A stretch of 42,525 nt of DNA, taken from positions 1 to 42,525 of the forward strand of contig MGPS01000061.1 in NCBI GenBank assembly GCA_001797495.1, read 5' to 3'. This document shows, in pieces, positions 26,215 through 34,491 of this stretch. The position numbers were made by a program, and so were the translations under genes. The DNA is from Deltaproteobacteria bacterium GWC2_42_11. Lineage in GTDB: Bacteria > Desulfobacterota > GWC2-55-46 > UBA9637 > GWC2-42-11. The notes under the pieces are model-generated. The model saw only the letters and a list, made by a program, of their open reading frames with translations, ran no database searches and was not told the DNA's origin. Position 1 is the stretch's first letter. Each line of letters opens with the position of its first letter.

Positions 26215-27894
26215 ATGCCTTCAAAAACATACAAAAATATAAAACGGCTTTATAGAATAATCAGGACATTCATAAAATATGGCTTCGGTGACCTGATAAA
26301 GGAACTAAAGATACTTCCTTTCTTTGCTGTCTTTGAAAAGGTCTTATTCCTTAGGAGCAAAAAGGTAACACAGGATTTTACCCTGCCGCAGCGCGTCAGG
26401 ATGCTCCTTGAAGAACTTGGTCCTGTATTTGTAAAACTTGGGCAGATTGTTTCAATCCGTGCTGATATGCTCCCGCCGGACTGGCTTGAGGAATTTAAAA
26501 AACTTCAGGACATGGTCCCGCCATTCCCGTTTGCAGATGTAAAAAAAACTGTTGAGACATCCTTAAAATCGCCCCTTTCCGAGAAATTCAAGACATTTGA
26601 TGAAACCCCTTGCGCATCTGCATCCATTGCGCAGGTTCATTATGCATTACTGCACGATGGCAATGAGGTCGCAGTAAAGGTTAAAAGACCGGGCATTGAT
26701 AAGACTATTGAGCAGGACATCTCTGTTATGTACACAATTGCAAGACTAATAGACAAATATGTGCCGACATTCCGCAGATACAGACCAACAGAGGTTGTTG
26801 ATGAATTCAAAAGGGTCATATCAAAGGAGCAGGACTTTGCGGTTGAGGGTGTCAATATCACAAGATTCCACAAGATGTTTGAGGGAGATAATACTGTCCA
26901 GATTCCTAAAGTGTTCTGGGACTACACAACTACTGATGTCTTAACAATGGAGAGGATATATGGCGTTCCTTTTGACGAATCTGAAAAGATAAAGGCGCTT
27001 GGGATTGATATTAAAAAACTTACAACAGATGCGCTCAATGCGTTTTTTAAGCAGGTCTTTGAATTCGGTGTGTTTCACGCAGACCTCCATCCCGGGAATA
27101 TTTTTGCGAGACAGGACGGTGTTATCATTTACCTTGATTTCGGCATCATTGGCAGGATTGATGACAGTGTCAGGCGGTATCTTGCAGGTATGCTTTATAA
27201 TCTGGTTAAAAGAGATTACCGCCAGATGGCAGTGATACACAGGGACATGGGGCTTATATCAAAGGATGTGGATATAAATGAGTTTGAAGATGTTTTGAGG
27301 GAGATAACAGAGCCCATATTTGACAAGCCTCTTGAGAGGATAGATATATCAGCACTTTTGTTCAGGCTTATAAGAACAGCAAGAAGGTTTAACATGAGAC
27401 TCCAGCCGAATCTTTTACTCTTGCAAAAATCAATGGTGATAATTGAAGGTGTTGGAAGGCAGTTAAACCCTGAACTGAATGTATGGGGAATTGTGAAGCC
27501 TATGATTTACAAATGGATGATAAAAGAAAAGACATCACCTAAGAGGATTTATGAAAGGGGAAAAGAGAGGGTTTCGGGTATTGCAGAGATCGTTAGTGGT
27601 ATGCCGTATCAGGTGCATTCCATCTTGGATAAAACACTCAATGAGGATTTAAAGATTGGTTTTGTTCATCATAAACTTGGTACACTATTAGATGAGATTT
27701 CCAAACTCGGTCAGAGATTAACGATGGGGATTATGCTGGCAGGACTATTCATAGGCTCTTCTCTCCTTGCATTTGCCAGCAGAGAAGACAGTTACAGGCT
27801 TCTTGGTGTGCCTTTTTTAAGCGGGATAGGATTTATTGCAGGTGTGGTTATGAGCATATTTCTTATAATTTTGATGATAAGAAAAATGGACTAG
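26215..27894 (+). CDS. ubiB: UbiB/ADCK-family atypical kinase-like protein of quinone synthesis
   Basis: Membrane-bound kinase-like ATPase needed for ubiquinone synthesis, thought to help extract lipid intermediates. From ATG 26215 (MPSKTYKNIKRLYRI) it has 559 residues; an in-frame ATG at 26185 lies in repeat DNA. Diagnostic features are KLGQ (74-77) in the N-terminal extension, the alanine-rich loop ASASIAQVH (134-142), K155 (VAVKVKRPG), HADLHPGN (288-295) and DFG (308-310). Two C-terminal transmembrane helices are seen at about 505-525 and 532-554. UbiE starts 10 bases after its stop. Confidence 0.93.
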   Translation: MPSKTYKNIKRLYRIIRTFIKYGFGDLIKELKILPFFAVFEKVLFLRSKKVTQDFTLPQRVRMLLEELGPVFVKLGQIVSIRADMLPPDWLEEFKKLQDMVPPFPFADVKKTVETSLKSPLSEKFKTFDETPCASASIAQVHYALLHDGNEVAVKVKRPGIDKTIEQDISVMYTIARLIDKYVPTFRRYRPTEVVDEFKRVISKEQDFAVEGVNITRFHKMFEGDNTVQIPKVFWDYTTTDVLTMERIYGVPFDESEKIKALGIDIKKLTTDALNAFFKQVFEFGVFHADLHPGNIFARQDGVIIYLDFGIIGRIDDSVRRYLAGMLYNLVKRDYRQMAVIHRDMGLISKDVDINEFEDVLREITEPIFDKPLERIDISALLFRLIRTARRFNMRLQPNLLLLQKSMVIIEGVGRQLNPELNVWGIVKPMIYKWMIKEKTSPKRIYERGKERVSGIAEIVSGMPYQVHSILDKTLNEDLKIGFVHHKLGTLLDEISKLGQRLTMGIMLAGLFIGSSLLAFASREDSYRLLGVPFLSGIGFIAGVVMSIFLIILMIRKMD

Positions 27895-27903
27895 AGGCAA
27901 TAT

Positions 27904-28653
27904 ATGGAAGATAAAAACACGACATACTTTGGCAGCAAGGTTATTCCGGTGGAAGAAAAAAAGCCGCGCGTGGCAAATATATTTTCATCTGTTGCTGGTA
28001 GATACGACTTGATGAATGATTTAATGAGTCTTGGCGTTCACAGACTCTGGAAGAGGTTTTTTGTCGAAAAGGCAAGGCTCAAACAGGGGGATATTGCACT
28101 TGATGTTGCAGGCGGGACAGGGGATATCGCAATACTCATGGCAAAGAAGGTTGGAGAAAATGGCATGGTTGTTATCTATGATATAAACGGGGAGATGATT
28201 GAAGAAGGGAGACGCAAGTGCGTTGACAGAGGGTTTTTGAAAAACATCCAGTATGTCCAGGGCGATGCAGAGGATATAGGTTTTCCTGATAATACATTCC
28301 ATGCTGCCGCAGTGAGTTTCGGCATAAGAAATGTTACATACATTGAAAAGGCGTTTAAAGAGATGGCAAGGGTTACAAAGCCCGGGGGCAGGGTTATGTG
28401 CCTTGAATTTTCGCACCCGACATCAAAACTATTCAGCAGGGTTTATGACCTGTATTCATTCAATATACTCCCTGAGATAGGTGATATTGTTACAGGCAAT
28501 AGAGAGGCATACACATACCTGCCAGAGTCTATCAGAAAATTTCCAATTCAGGAAGAGTTGAAAAAGATGCTTGAGGGAATAGGGCTTTTTAATGTTAAAT
28601 ACTATAATCTCTTTAACGGCATTGCAGCAGTGCATGTCGGGGTGAAAGTATGA
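27904..28653 (+). CDS. ubiE: UbiE-type quinone C-methyltransferase
   Basis: SAM-dependent C-methyltransferase acting on the ubiquinone (and in some bacteria menaquinone) ring. 249 residues. The N-terminus TTYFGSKVIPVEEKKPRVAN and FSSVAGRYDLMNDLMSLGVH are UbiE signatures, followed by the SAM motif LDVAGGTGDIA (66-76), SFGIRNVTYIEKAFKEMARV, and PGGRVMCLEFSHP. The N-terminal HFG-like segment favours UbiE over the menaquinone-only MenG type. No men genes are in the window. It overlaps ubiT by ATGA. Confidence 0.93.
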   Translation: MEDKNTTYFGSKVIPVEEKKPRVANIFSSVAGRYDLMNDLMSLGVHRLWKRFFVEKARLKQGDIALDVAGGTGDIAILMAKKVGENGMVVIYDINGEMIEEGRRKCVDRGFLKNIQYVQGDAEDIGFPDNTFHAAAVSFGIRNVTYIEKAFKEMARVTKPGGRVMCLEFSHPTSKLFSRVYDLYSFNILPEIGDIVTGNREAYTYLPESIRKFPIQEELKKMLEGIGLFNVKYYNLFNGIAAVHVGVKV

Positions 28654-29126
28654 AACAGGTGTCAGAGGTCAGGGGTCAGAAGTCAGAAGTTAAAGAGTGG
28701 CTCAAGGTTCAAGGTTCAAGGTTTAGGGAAGTCCTGATAACTGGCAACCAGCAACCGGCAACTGCCTTTTTAAAATTTATGCCTCTCTGGATTGAGGCAA
28801 TAGGCATGGGTGTTTTTATGGGTGCAATCCTTGATAGCAACCCCACCTTTAAGGAGAGGCTTAAGGAATTAGGCGATAAAGTTTTTCTGTTTACTGCCTC
28901 TGATATAAAAAAGAATTTTTACTTTCATATTAAGGACGGTGATATAAAAGTCATTCCAAATTTTGCAGGAAATGTGGATGTCACAATGCAAGGTGAGACA
29001 AATGTTTTATTCGGACTCTTACTCGGCAAGGAAGACCCTGATACAGTTTTCTTTTCAAGAAAACTTATAATAAACGGCGACACCGCATCTGCAATCCATT
29101 TTAAGAACATATTGAATAATCTGTAA
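28650..29126 (+). CDS. ubiT: UbiT, SCP2-domain lipid-binding accessory protein
   Basis: In E. coli the SCP2 protein UbiT is required for O2-independent ubiquinone synthesis and replaces UbiJ. 158 residues with an SCP2 domain from about 50. The C-terminal block KEDPDTVFFSRKLIINGDTA parallels E. coli UbiT (QDPDTLFFQRRLVIEGDTE) almost residue for residue. Residues about 1-38 (SEVRGQKSEVKE, KVQGSRF, TGNQQPAT) are encoded by 'gtcagaagtcag', 'ggttcaaggttcaagg' and 'caaccagcaaccggcaac' repeats and have no family counterpart. The start overlaps the ubiE stop. It is the last gene of the block; the next gene is convergent. Confidence 0.9.
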   Translation: MKQVSEVRGQKSEVKEWLKVQGSRFREVLITGNQQPATAFLKFMPLWIEAIGMGVFMGAILDSNPTFKERLKELGDKVFLFTASDIKKNFYFHIKDGDIKVIPNFAGNVDVTMQGETNVLFGLLLGKEDPDTVFFSRKLIINGDTASAIHFKNILNNL

Positions 29127-29135
29127 TACTCTTCC

Positions 29136-29540
29136 CTACTCAAATAGTATCTCTTTTACATTTCTTGCCTGAATTCTATAATTCCCAAAACTTGTTGTGC
29201 CGTAGAACCTGTTTTCGTCGTCAAATGTGATTGCAACGACTTCACCGTTCCGCAAGGTTACCTGTGCATCCTTTTTACCCCCCCTTGCCTCGCCCAGGAA
29301 TACAACCCTTTTTACCTTTTCAAACGGAATTGAAACTGTTCCTCTGCCTCTTGTCCCCATCAGGTAAACCTTGCCTTCCCAACTGATTTCCTGCAGTTTT
29401 GTTGAAATACCCTGGTCATCTGTAATAGTTGCATTAAACCTTATCTCTGGCTTTGGCACTTCGTTCTGCGGCGATTGCCCCATGCCTGTCAGAATTACCC
29501 AGATTGTTATGACAAATAGATAGAGCAGACTTTTTTTCAT
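29136..29540 (-). CDS. Small exported protein of unknown function
   Basis: 134 residues on the minus strand, starting at the ATG complementary to 29538-29540, with AAGGAG ten bases upstream; a longer frame to 29603 lacks such a site. The N-terminus MKKSLLYLFVITIWVILTG is a signal peptide. The mature part is mostly beta-rich (IRFNATITDDQGISTKLQEI, VYLMGTRGRGTVSIPFEKVK, GNYRIQARNVKEILFE). I do not recognise a family; the pattern 'VSIPFEKVKRVVF ... VTLRNGEVVAITF' suggests a small barrel or sandwich. It converges on ubiT with only 9 bases between the stops. Confidence 0.75.
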   Translation of the reverse strand: MKKSLLYLFVITIWVILTGMGQSPQNEVPKPEIRFNATITDDQGISTKLQEISWEGKVYLMGTRGRGTVSIPFEKVKRVVFLGEARGGKKDAQVTLRNGEVVAITFDDENRFYGTTSFGNYRIQARNVKEILFE

Positions 29541-29609
29541 ATTATTATATCTCCTTACAAAAATTTTGTTTATATTATTAGCAATAACAGCATAGAAGGT
29601 CAAGTGTTA

Positions 29610-29638
29610 TTGACAAAGATGATTCTTTCAAATATACT
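29610..29638 (+). promoter_or_regulatory. Sigma-70-type promoter for yjbQ-rsmD-coaD
   Basis: TTGACA (29610-29615) and TATACT (29633-29638) are separated by exactly 17 bases. It lies in the divergent spacer 42 bases before the yjbQ start and matches the consensus in 11 of 12 positions. Confidence 0.8.
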
Positions 29639-29679
29639 TTCTTAAACTTAAAATCAGAATTGACCCGAGAGGAGGTAAG

Positions 29680-30099
29680 ATGCATATATTCAGCGATACA
29701 ATCAGGGTTACTACAACCCAAAAGGCAGAAGACATAGATATCACCGATATGGTTGGTGCTGTTGTATTTGAAAGCAGGATAAAAGAAGGGAGTGCAGTTA
29801 TATTCACAGGACATACAACAGCAGGCATACACCTTAATAACAATGACCCTGAACTTGCAAAAGACCTCCATGACATATTAAACGAGTTGGTCCCGAATAA
29901 AGAGAGTTTCAGGCACAACAAGGGGGATTATGGCAAGAATGCTGATGCGCATATAAAATCTGTACTGGTTGGCAACAGTGCGACTGTTCCTGTTGCAAAT
30001 AACAAGTTGCAGTTAGGGCAGTGGCAGGCAATATATTTTTCAGAATTTGATGGTCCGAGAAACAGGGTTATAAATGTTAAGGTAATAGGGAGTAGATGA
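29680..30099 (+). CDS. yjbQ: YjbQ/UPF0047 family protein
   Basis: 139 residues, the normal family length, with the signatures FTGHTTAGIHLNNND and HNKGDYGKNADAHIKSVLVG and a C-terminal LGQWQAIYFSEFDGPRNR. Members have a conserved histidine/aspartate pocket; some have been reported to have weak thiamine-phosphate synthase activity, but the physiological role is not settled. GAGGAGG stands before the ATG. The stop overlaps the rsmD start by ATGA. Confidence 0.92.
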   Translation: MHIFSDTIRVTTTQKAEDIDITDMVGAVVFESRIKEGSAVIFTGHTTAGIHLNNNDPELAKDLHDILNELVPNKESFRHNKGDYGKNADAHIKSVLVGNSATVPVANNKLQLGQWQAIYFSEFDGPRNRVINVKVIGSR

Positions 30100-30665
30100 G
30101 GATTATTGCCGGCATTGCAAAGGGGAAAAGGCTTTTTGCACCGCAAGGACTTTCAATAAGACCCACATCGGACAAAGTCAGGGAGGCGATATTCAATATA
30201 CTAGGTAAAGAATTTTGTTATAAGGCCGTGCTTGACCTTTTTGCAGGTACAGGCGCAATGGGGATCGAGACGTTAAGCAGGGGTGCAGAACATGCTGTAT
30301 TTGTGGATAATAATGCCTCAGCACTCAGGATAATAAAGAAAAACCTTGATACATGTGGACTTACAGAAAGATATAATATTATCAAGATGGATGTTATTAA
30401 AGCGCTTCAGCCTTCCGCTTTCAGACTTGGCAAAGGATTTAACCTGATATTTATAGACCCGCCTTATAGGAGAGAAGATGCTGGCACGATACTTGAGTTG
30501 ATTGAGAAGAATAAACTTTTGGCTGATGATGGCATAATAGTTCTGGAGACATCAAAGAGGACTGGAGTTGATGAGAGTCTTTTGCGGTTAAAAGAATTTG
30601 ATGTACGCAGATACGGCGATACGGTTGTAAGATTTTATAAAAATTTTAAGGAGAGGATTCAATGA
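30096..30665 (+). CDS. rsmD: 16S rRNA (guanine-966-N2)-methyltransferase
   Basis: Methylates G966 of 16S rRNA in the assembled small subunit. 189 residues with the family start MRIIAGIAKGKRL, IRPTSDKVREAIFNIL, the SAM motif LDLFAGTGAMGIETLSRGA and the catalytic DPPY in IFIDPPYRRED. The start overlaps yjbQ and the stop overlaps coaD (ATGA at 30662). The rsmD-coaD pair is widespread in bacteria. Confidence 0.95.
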   Translation: MRIIAGIAKGKRLFAPQGLSIRPTSDKVREAIFNILGKEFCYKAVLDLFAGTGAMGIETLSRGAEHAVFVDNNASALRIIKKNLDTCGLTERYNIIKMDVIKALQPSAFRLGKGFNLIFIDPPYRREDAGTILELIEKNKLLADDGIIVLETSKRTGVDESLLRLKEFDVRRYGDTVVRFYKNFKERIQ

Positions 30666-31159
30666 CAAAGCATATCGGGATTTATCCCGGCACATTTGAC
30701 CCTATAACAAGCGGACACCTTGATATAATCGAAAGGGGGCAGAAACTTTTTGATGAGATGGTTGTTGCTGTTGCAGAAAGTGAAAAGAAAAACCCTCTTT
30801 TCAGTGTTATTGAAAGGGTTAAGATGATAAAAGAGGCGACAAAGAAATATAAGAATATCAAGGTTGAGAGTTTTAGCGGACTCCTTATAGATTATATGCA
30901 CAGGAAAAAGGCAAATGTTATACTCAGGGGACTCAGGGTAATATCTGATTTTGAGTATGAGTTTCAGATGGCGCTTACAAACAGGAATCTTGACCCGAAT
31001 ATAGAGACAGTGTTTATGATGACAAAGGCGGATTATGCTTATATGAGTTCAAGGTTTCTAAAAGAGATAGCAAGGCTTGGCGGAGATGTCAGGGGGTTTG
31101 TGCCGCCAAATGTAGCAAAGAAACTGATAAAACTATTTAAAGTTAAGAGTTTCAAATAA
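30662..31159 (+). CDS. coaD: Phosphopantetheine adenylyltransferase
   Basis: Fourth step of coenzyme A synthesis. 165 residues with GIYPGTFDPITSGHLDIIERG, containing the nucleotidyltransferase T-x-G-H motif, the central RGLRVISDFEYEFQMALTNR, and the C-terminal YMSSRFLKEIARLGGDVRGF block. It is translationally coupled to rsmD. Confidence 0.96.
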   Translation: MTKHIGIYPGTFDPITSGHLDIIERGQKLFDEMVVAVAESEKKNPLFSVIERVKMIKEATKKYKNIKVESFSGLLIDYMHRKKANVILRGLRVISDFEYEFQMALTNRNLDPNIETVFMMTKADYAYMSSRFLKEIARLGGDVRGFVPPNVAKKLIKLFKVKSFK

Positions 31160-31175
31160 AACAGGAGGGATTTAA

Positions 31176-32366
31176 ATGCTTTCTGAAAGGGCAAAGAAGA
31201 TAAAACCATCGCCTACTATGGCGATTACTGCAAAGGCAAATGAGATGAAGGCAAGGGGCTTTGACATTATAGATTTTGGAGTTGGTGAGCCTGACTTTGA
31301 CACGGCTGAAAATATCAAAGAGGCAGGGATAAAGGCTATCAAAGACGGCTTTACAAAATATACTGCTGTCGGCGGAATAAATGAATTAAAGGATGCCATA
31401 ATAGAAAAATTCAGGAGGGATAATGACCTTGTTTATGAAAGGTCAGAGATACTTGTTTCATGCGGCGGCAAACATTCTATATTTAATCTGTGCATGGCGA
31501 TGTTCAATCCCGGTGACGAAGTCATTATACCTTCACCTTACTGGGTGTCTTATCCTGAGATGGTATCCCTTGCAGGCGCAGACCCTGTCATACCGCCGTC
31601 AAAGGAAGAGTTCGGGTTTAAGATAACAGCAGGTGATGTAAATGAATATATAACACCTGCAACAAAGGCTGTAATAATAAATAGCCCTTCAAACCCTACA
31701 GGAGCTGTTTATACACCTGAAGAACTGAAATTCATTGCAGATGTCTGCCTGAAAAAGGGCGTATTTATTATCTCTGACGAGATTTATGAAAAACTCATTT
31801 ATGATAACCAGCCGTTTGTTTCAATTGCGTCATTTTCAGAGGATGTGAAGAAACAGACAATAGTATTAAACGGTGTTTCAAAGACGTATTCTATGACAGG
31901 GTGGCGCATAGGTTATGCAGCGGGTCCAAAAGAACTTATAAAGGCAATGACAGACATCCAGAGCCAATCAACATCAAACCCATGCTCCATATCACAGAAG
32001 GCAGCGGTTGAGGCTTTGAACGGTTCTCAGGATGCAGTTGAAAGAATGGTTGAGGAATTTGCTAAAAGGCGCAATAAGATAGTTGGGGGCTTGAATGCAA
32101 TAAAAGGTATAAAGTGCATCATGCCGAAGGGTGCGTTTTATGTATTTCCGAATGTAAGAAGACTTTTGAACAAGAGGTTTGGAGACAAGGTTATAAAGAC
32201 ATCAACAGACTTTGCAGAGTTCCTTCTTGATGAGGCAGGGGTTGCAGTTGTGCCGGGCGACGCATTCGGCGGCTGGAACTACATAAGACTCTCATACGCA
32301 ACATCAATGGAGAATATAGAGGAAGGCTTAAAGAGGATAGGGGATGCGGTTGGAAAACTGGAATAA
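31176..32366 (+). CDS. aspC: Class I PLP aminotransferase (aspartate aminotransferase type)
   Basis: 396 residues of the subgroup I-beta/gamma aspartate aminotransferase family. PLP-site residues are visible: SCGGKHS (phosphate loop), N173 in SPSNPTGAV, D201 and Y204 in DEIYEKL, Schiff-base K236 in NGVSKTYSMTGWR, and R244. The C-terminal RLSYATS supplies the carboxylate-binding arginine. AGGAGG lies before the ATG. Specificity between aspartate and other amino donors cannot be read from the sequence. Confidence 0.92.
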   Translation: MLSERAKKIKPSPTMAITAKANEMKARGFDIIDFGVGEPDFDTAENIKEAGIKAIKDGFTKYTAVGGINELKDAIIEKFRRDNDLVYERSEILVSCGGKHSIFNLCMAMFNPGDEVIIPSPYWVSYPEMVSLAGADPVIPPSKEEFGFKITAGDVNEYITPATKAVIINSPSNPTGAVYTPEELKFIADVCLKKGVFIISDEIYEKLIYDNQPFVSIASFSEDVKKQTIVLNGVSKTYSMTGWRIGYAAGPKELIKAMTDIQSQSTSNPCSISQKAAVEALNGSQDAVERMVEEFAKRRNKIVGGLNAIKGIKCIMPKGAFYVFPNVRRLLNKRFGDKVIKTSTDFAEFLLDEAGVAVVPGDAFGGWNYIRLSYATSMENIEEGLKRIGDAVGKLE

Positions 32367-32479
32367 ACCTACATGAGCCTTTGGCTCTACATCGGGGGAT
32401 GAAAATCTTGTAAGTATTTACGGCTGCCTGCCCCGCCTGCAAAGAGGTGGAGGAGAAACAATACCCTTAACTCATAACC

Positions 32480-34474
32480 TTGAATACCTTTAACCTCACA
32501 ACAAACTTTACTCCAAAAGGCGACCAGCCAAAGGCAATATCTGAATTGACCGATGGGCTCGAAAATGGGCTTCAGCACGAGGTTTTGCTGGGTGTTACCG
32601 GCTCAGGCAAGACATTCACAGTCGCAAATGTTATTGCAAATATAAATAAGCCCACCCTTGTCCTTGCACCGAACAAGACCCTTGCAGCGCAGTTGTATGC
32701 AGAGTTTAAGGAACTCTTCCCTGAAAACAGGGTTGAATATTTTGTATCTTACTATGACTATTACCAGCCAGAGGCATACCTGCCGACAACAGACACATAC
32801 ATTGAAAAAGACGCATCAATAAATGATGAGATAGATAAACTCAGGCACTCTGCAACACATTCTCTACTTACAAGGAATGATGTGATTATAGTTGCATCTG
32901 TTTCGTGCATATACGGCATTGGTTCGCCGTCTGATTACAGTTCCATTCATCTCTATGCAGAAAAGGCAATAAACATCCAGAGGGACGATGTTTTGAGAAG
33001 GCTTGTTGAGATGCAGTATCAGAGGAATGACTATGATTTTTACAGGGGCACATTCAGGGTAAAGGGTGATGTGGTGGATATATTCCCTGCTTATGAAGGG
33101 GACATGGCTATAAGACTTGAGTTTTTCGGGGATACGATTGAAACTATAGCAGAGATTGATGCTGTAAGAGGAAAAGTCATAAAGCGGATAGACAGGGTTG
33201 TGATACACCCTGCAAGCCATTATGTGACAACAAGGGATAATCTCAAAAGGGCAATGGATGATATAAGGGATGAACTCAGAGAGAGGCTAATAGAGTTAAA
33301 GGCAAATAACAAACTTTTGGAGGCACAGAGATTAGAGCAGCGGACTATGTATGACCTTGAGATGATGGAAGAGATGGGCTATTGTTCAGGCATAGAAAAT
33401 TATTCAAGGCATCTTGCAGGAAGACTTGTAGGTGAGCCGCCTTATACACTCATTGATTATTTCCCTTCTGATTTTCTGCTCATAATTGACGAAAGCCATA
33501 TAACAATCCCGCAGTTAAACGGCATGTATAACGGCGACAGGTCAAGGAAAACGACACTTGTTGAATACGGCTTCAGGCTTCCTTCTGCGCTTGACAACAG
33601 ACCCTTTAAATTTGAGGAGTTTGAAAAGAGGATAAATCAGGCTATATATGTTTCAGCAACTCCATGTGATTATGAAATCCAAAAGGCAGGCGGATGTGTT
33701 GTTGAGCAGATAATAAGGCCAACAGGTCTTATTGACCCTGCTATTGAAGTAAAGCCTGCAAAGATGCAGGTTGATGACCTCTATGGAGAGATAAGAAAGA
33801 GGGTTGAAAAAAAGGAAAGGGTGCTTGTTACAACACTTACCAAAAGGATGGCAGAGGATTTGACGCAGTATTATGCAGATTTGGGCTTGAAGGTAAAATA
33901 TCTGCATTCGGATATTGAGACACTGGAAAGGGTTGAGATATTAAGGGATTTGAGGCTTGGAGAGTTTGACTGTCTCATAGGCATAAACCTTTTGAGGGAA
34001 GGTTTAGATTTGCCTGAGGTCTCGCTTGTTGCAATAATGGATGCTGACAAAGAGGGTTTTCTCCGTTCAGGAAGGTCTTTAATCCAGACATGCGGAAGGG
34101 CTGCGAGGAATGTGGAAGGGGCAGTGATTATGTATGCTGATGTAATTACAGGTTCAATGAAAAAGGCAATAGATGAGACAAACAGGAGGCGGAAGATTCA
34201 GGCAGAGTATAATAAAGAAAACAATATAACCCCTGAGACAATAAAGAGCAGTATAAAGAATATTCTTGCATCAGTCTATGAGAAAGACTACTATACTGTG
34301 CCAGTTGTCGAGGAAGGAGAGGAGGAATACATACCTCTGCACGAGATACCACAGATTATTAAGTCGCTTCGTAAAGAAATGACAGCAGCAGCAAAGAAAA
34401 TGGAATTTGAAAAGGCAGCAGAGATAAGGGACAGGATAAGGAAACTGGAGGATATGGAGGTAAGAGTCGGGTGA
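32480..34474 (+). CDS. uvrB: UvrABC excision nuclease subunit B
   Basis: Damage-verification helicase of nucleotide excision repair. 664 residues. The start is TTG 32480 ([20 protein letters not shown]), the only start codon between an in-frame stop at 32468 and the conserved N-terminus; the Shine-Dalgarno is weak. Walker A GVTGSGKT (38-45), the beta-hairpin [18 protein letters not shown], helicase motifs to RAARN, and a C-terminal UVR motif ([20 protein letters not shown]) are all present. The 113-base spacer upstream contains a 'ctgcctgccccgcctgc' type repeat and no gene. Confidence 0.96.
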   Translation: MNTFNLTTNFTPKGDQPKAISELTDGLENGLQHEVLLGVTGSGKTFTVANVIANINKPTLVLAPNKTLAAQLYAEFKELFPENRVEYFVSYYDYYQPEAYLPTTDTYIEKDASINDEIDKLRHSATHSLLTRNDVIIVASVSCIYGIGSPSDYSSIHLYAEKAINIQRDDVLRRLVEMQYQRNDYDFYRGTFRVKGDVVDIFPAYEGDMAIRLEFFGDTIETIAEIDAVRGKVIKRIDRVVIHPASHYVTTRDNLKRAMDDIRDELRERLIELKANNKLLEAQRLEQRTMYDLEMMEEMGYCSGIENYSRHLAGRLVGEPPYTLIDYFPSDFLLIIDESHITIPQLNGMYNGDRSRKTTLVEYGFRLPSALDNRPFKFEEFEKRINQAIYVSATPCDYEIQKAGGCVVEQIIRPTGLIDPAIEVKPAKMQVDDLYGEIRKRVEKKERVLVTTLTKRMAEDLTQYYADLGLKVKYLHSDIETLERVEILRDLRLGEFDCLIGINLLREGLDLPEVSLVAIMDADKEGFLRSGRSLIQTCGRAARNVEGAVIMYADVITGSMKKAIDETNRRRKIQAEYNKENNITPETIKSSIKNILASVYEKDYYTVPVVEEGEEEYIPLHEIPQIIKSLRKEMTAAAKKMEFEKAAEIRDRIRKLEDMEVRVG

Positions 34475-34491
34475 AAAATACAGGAGAAAAA

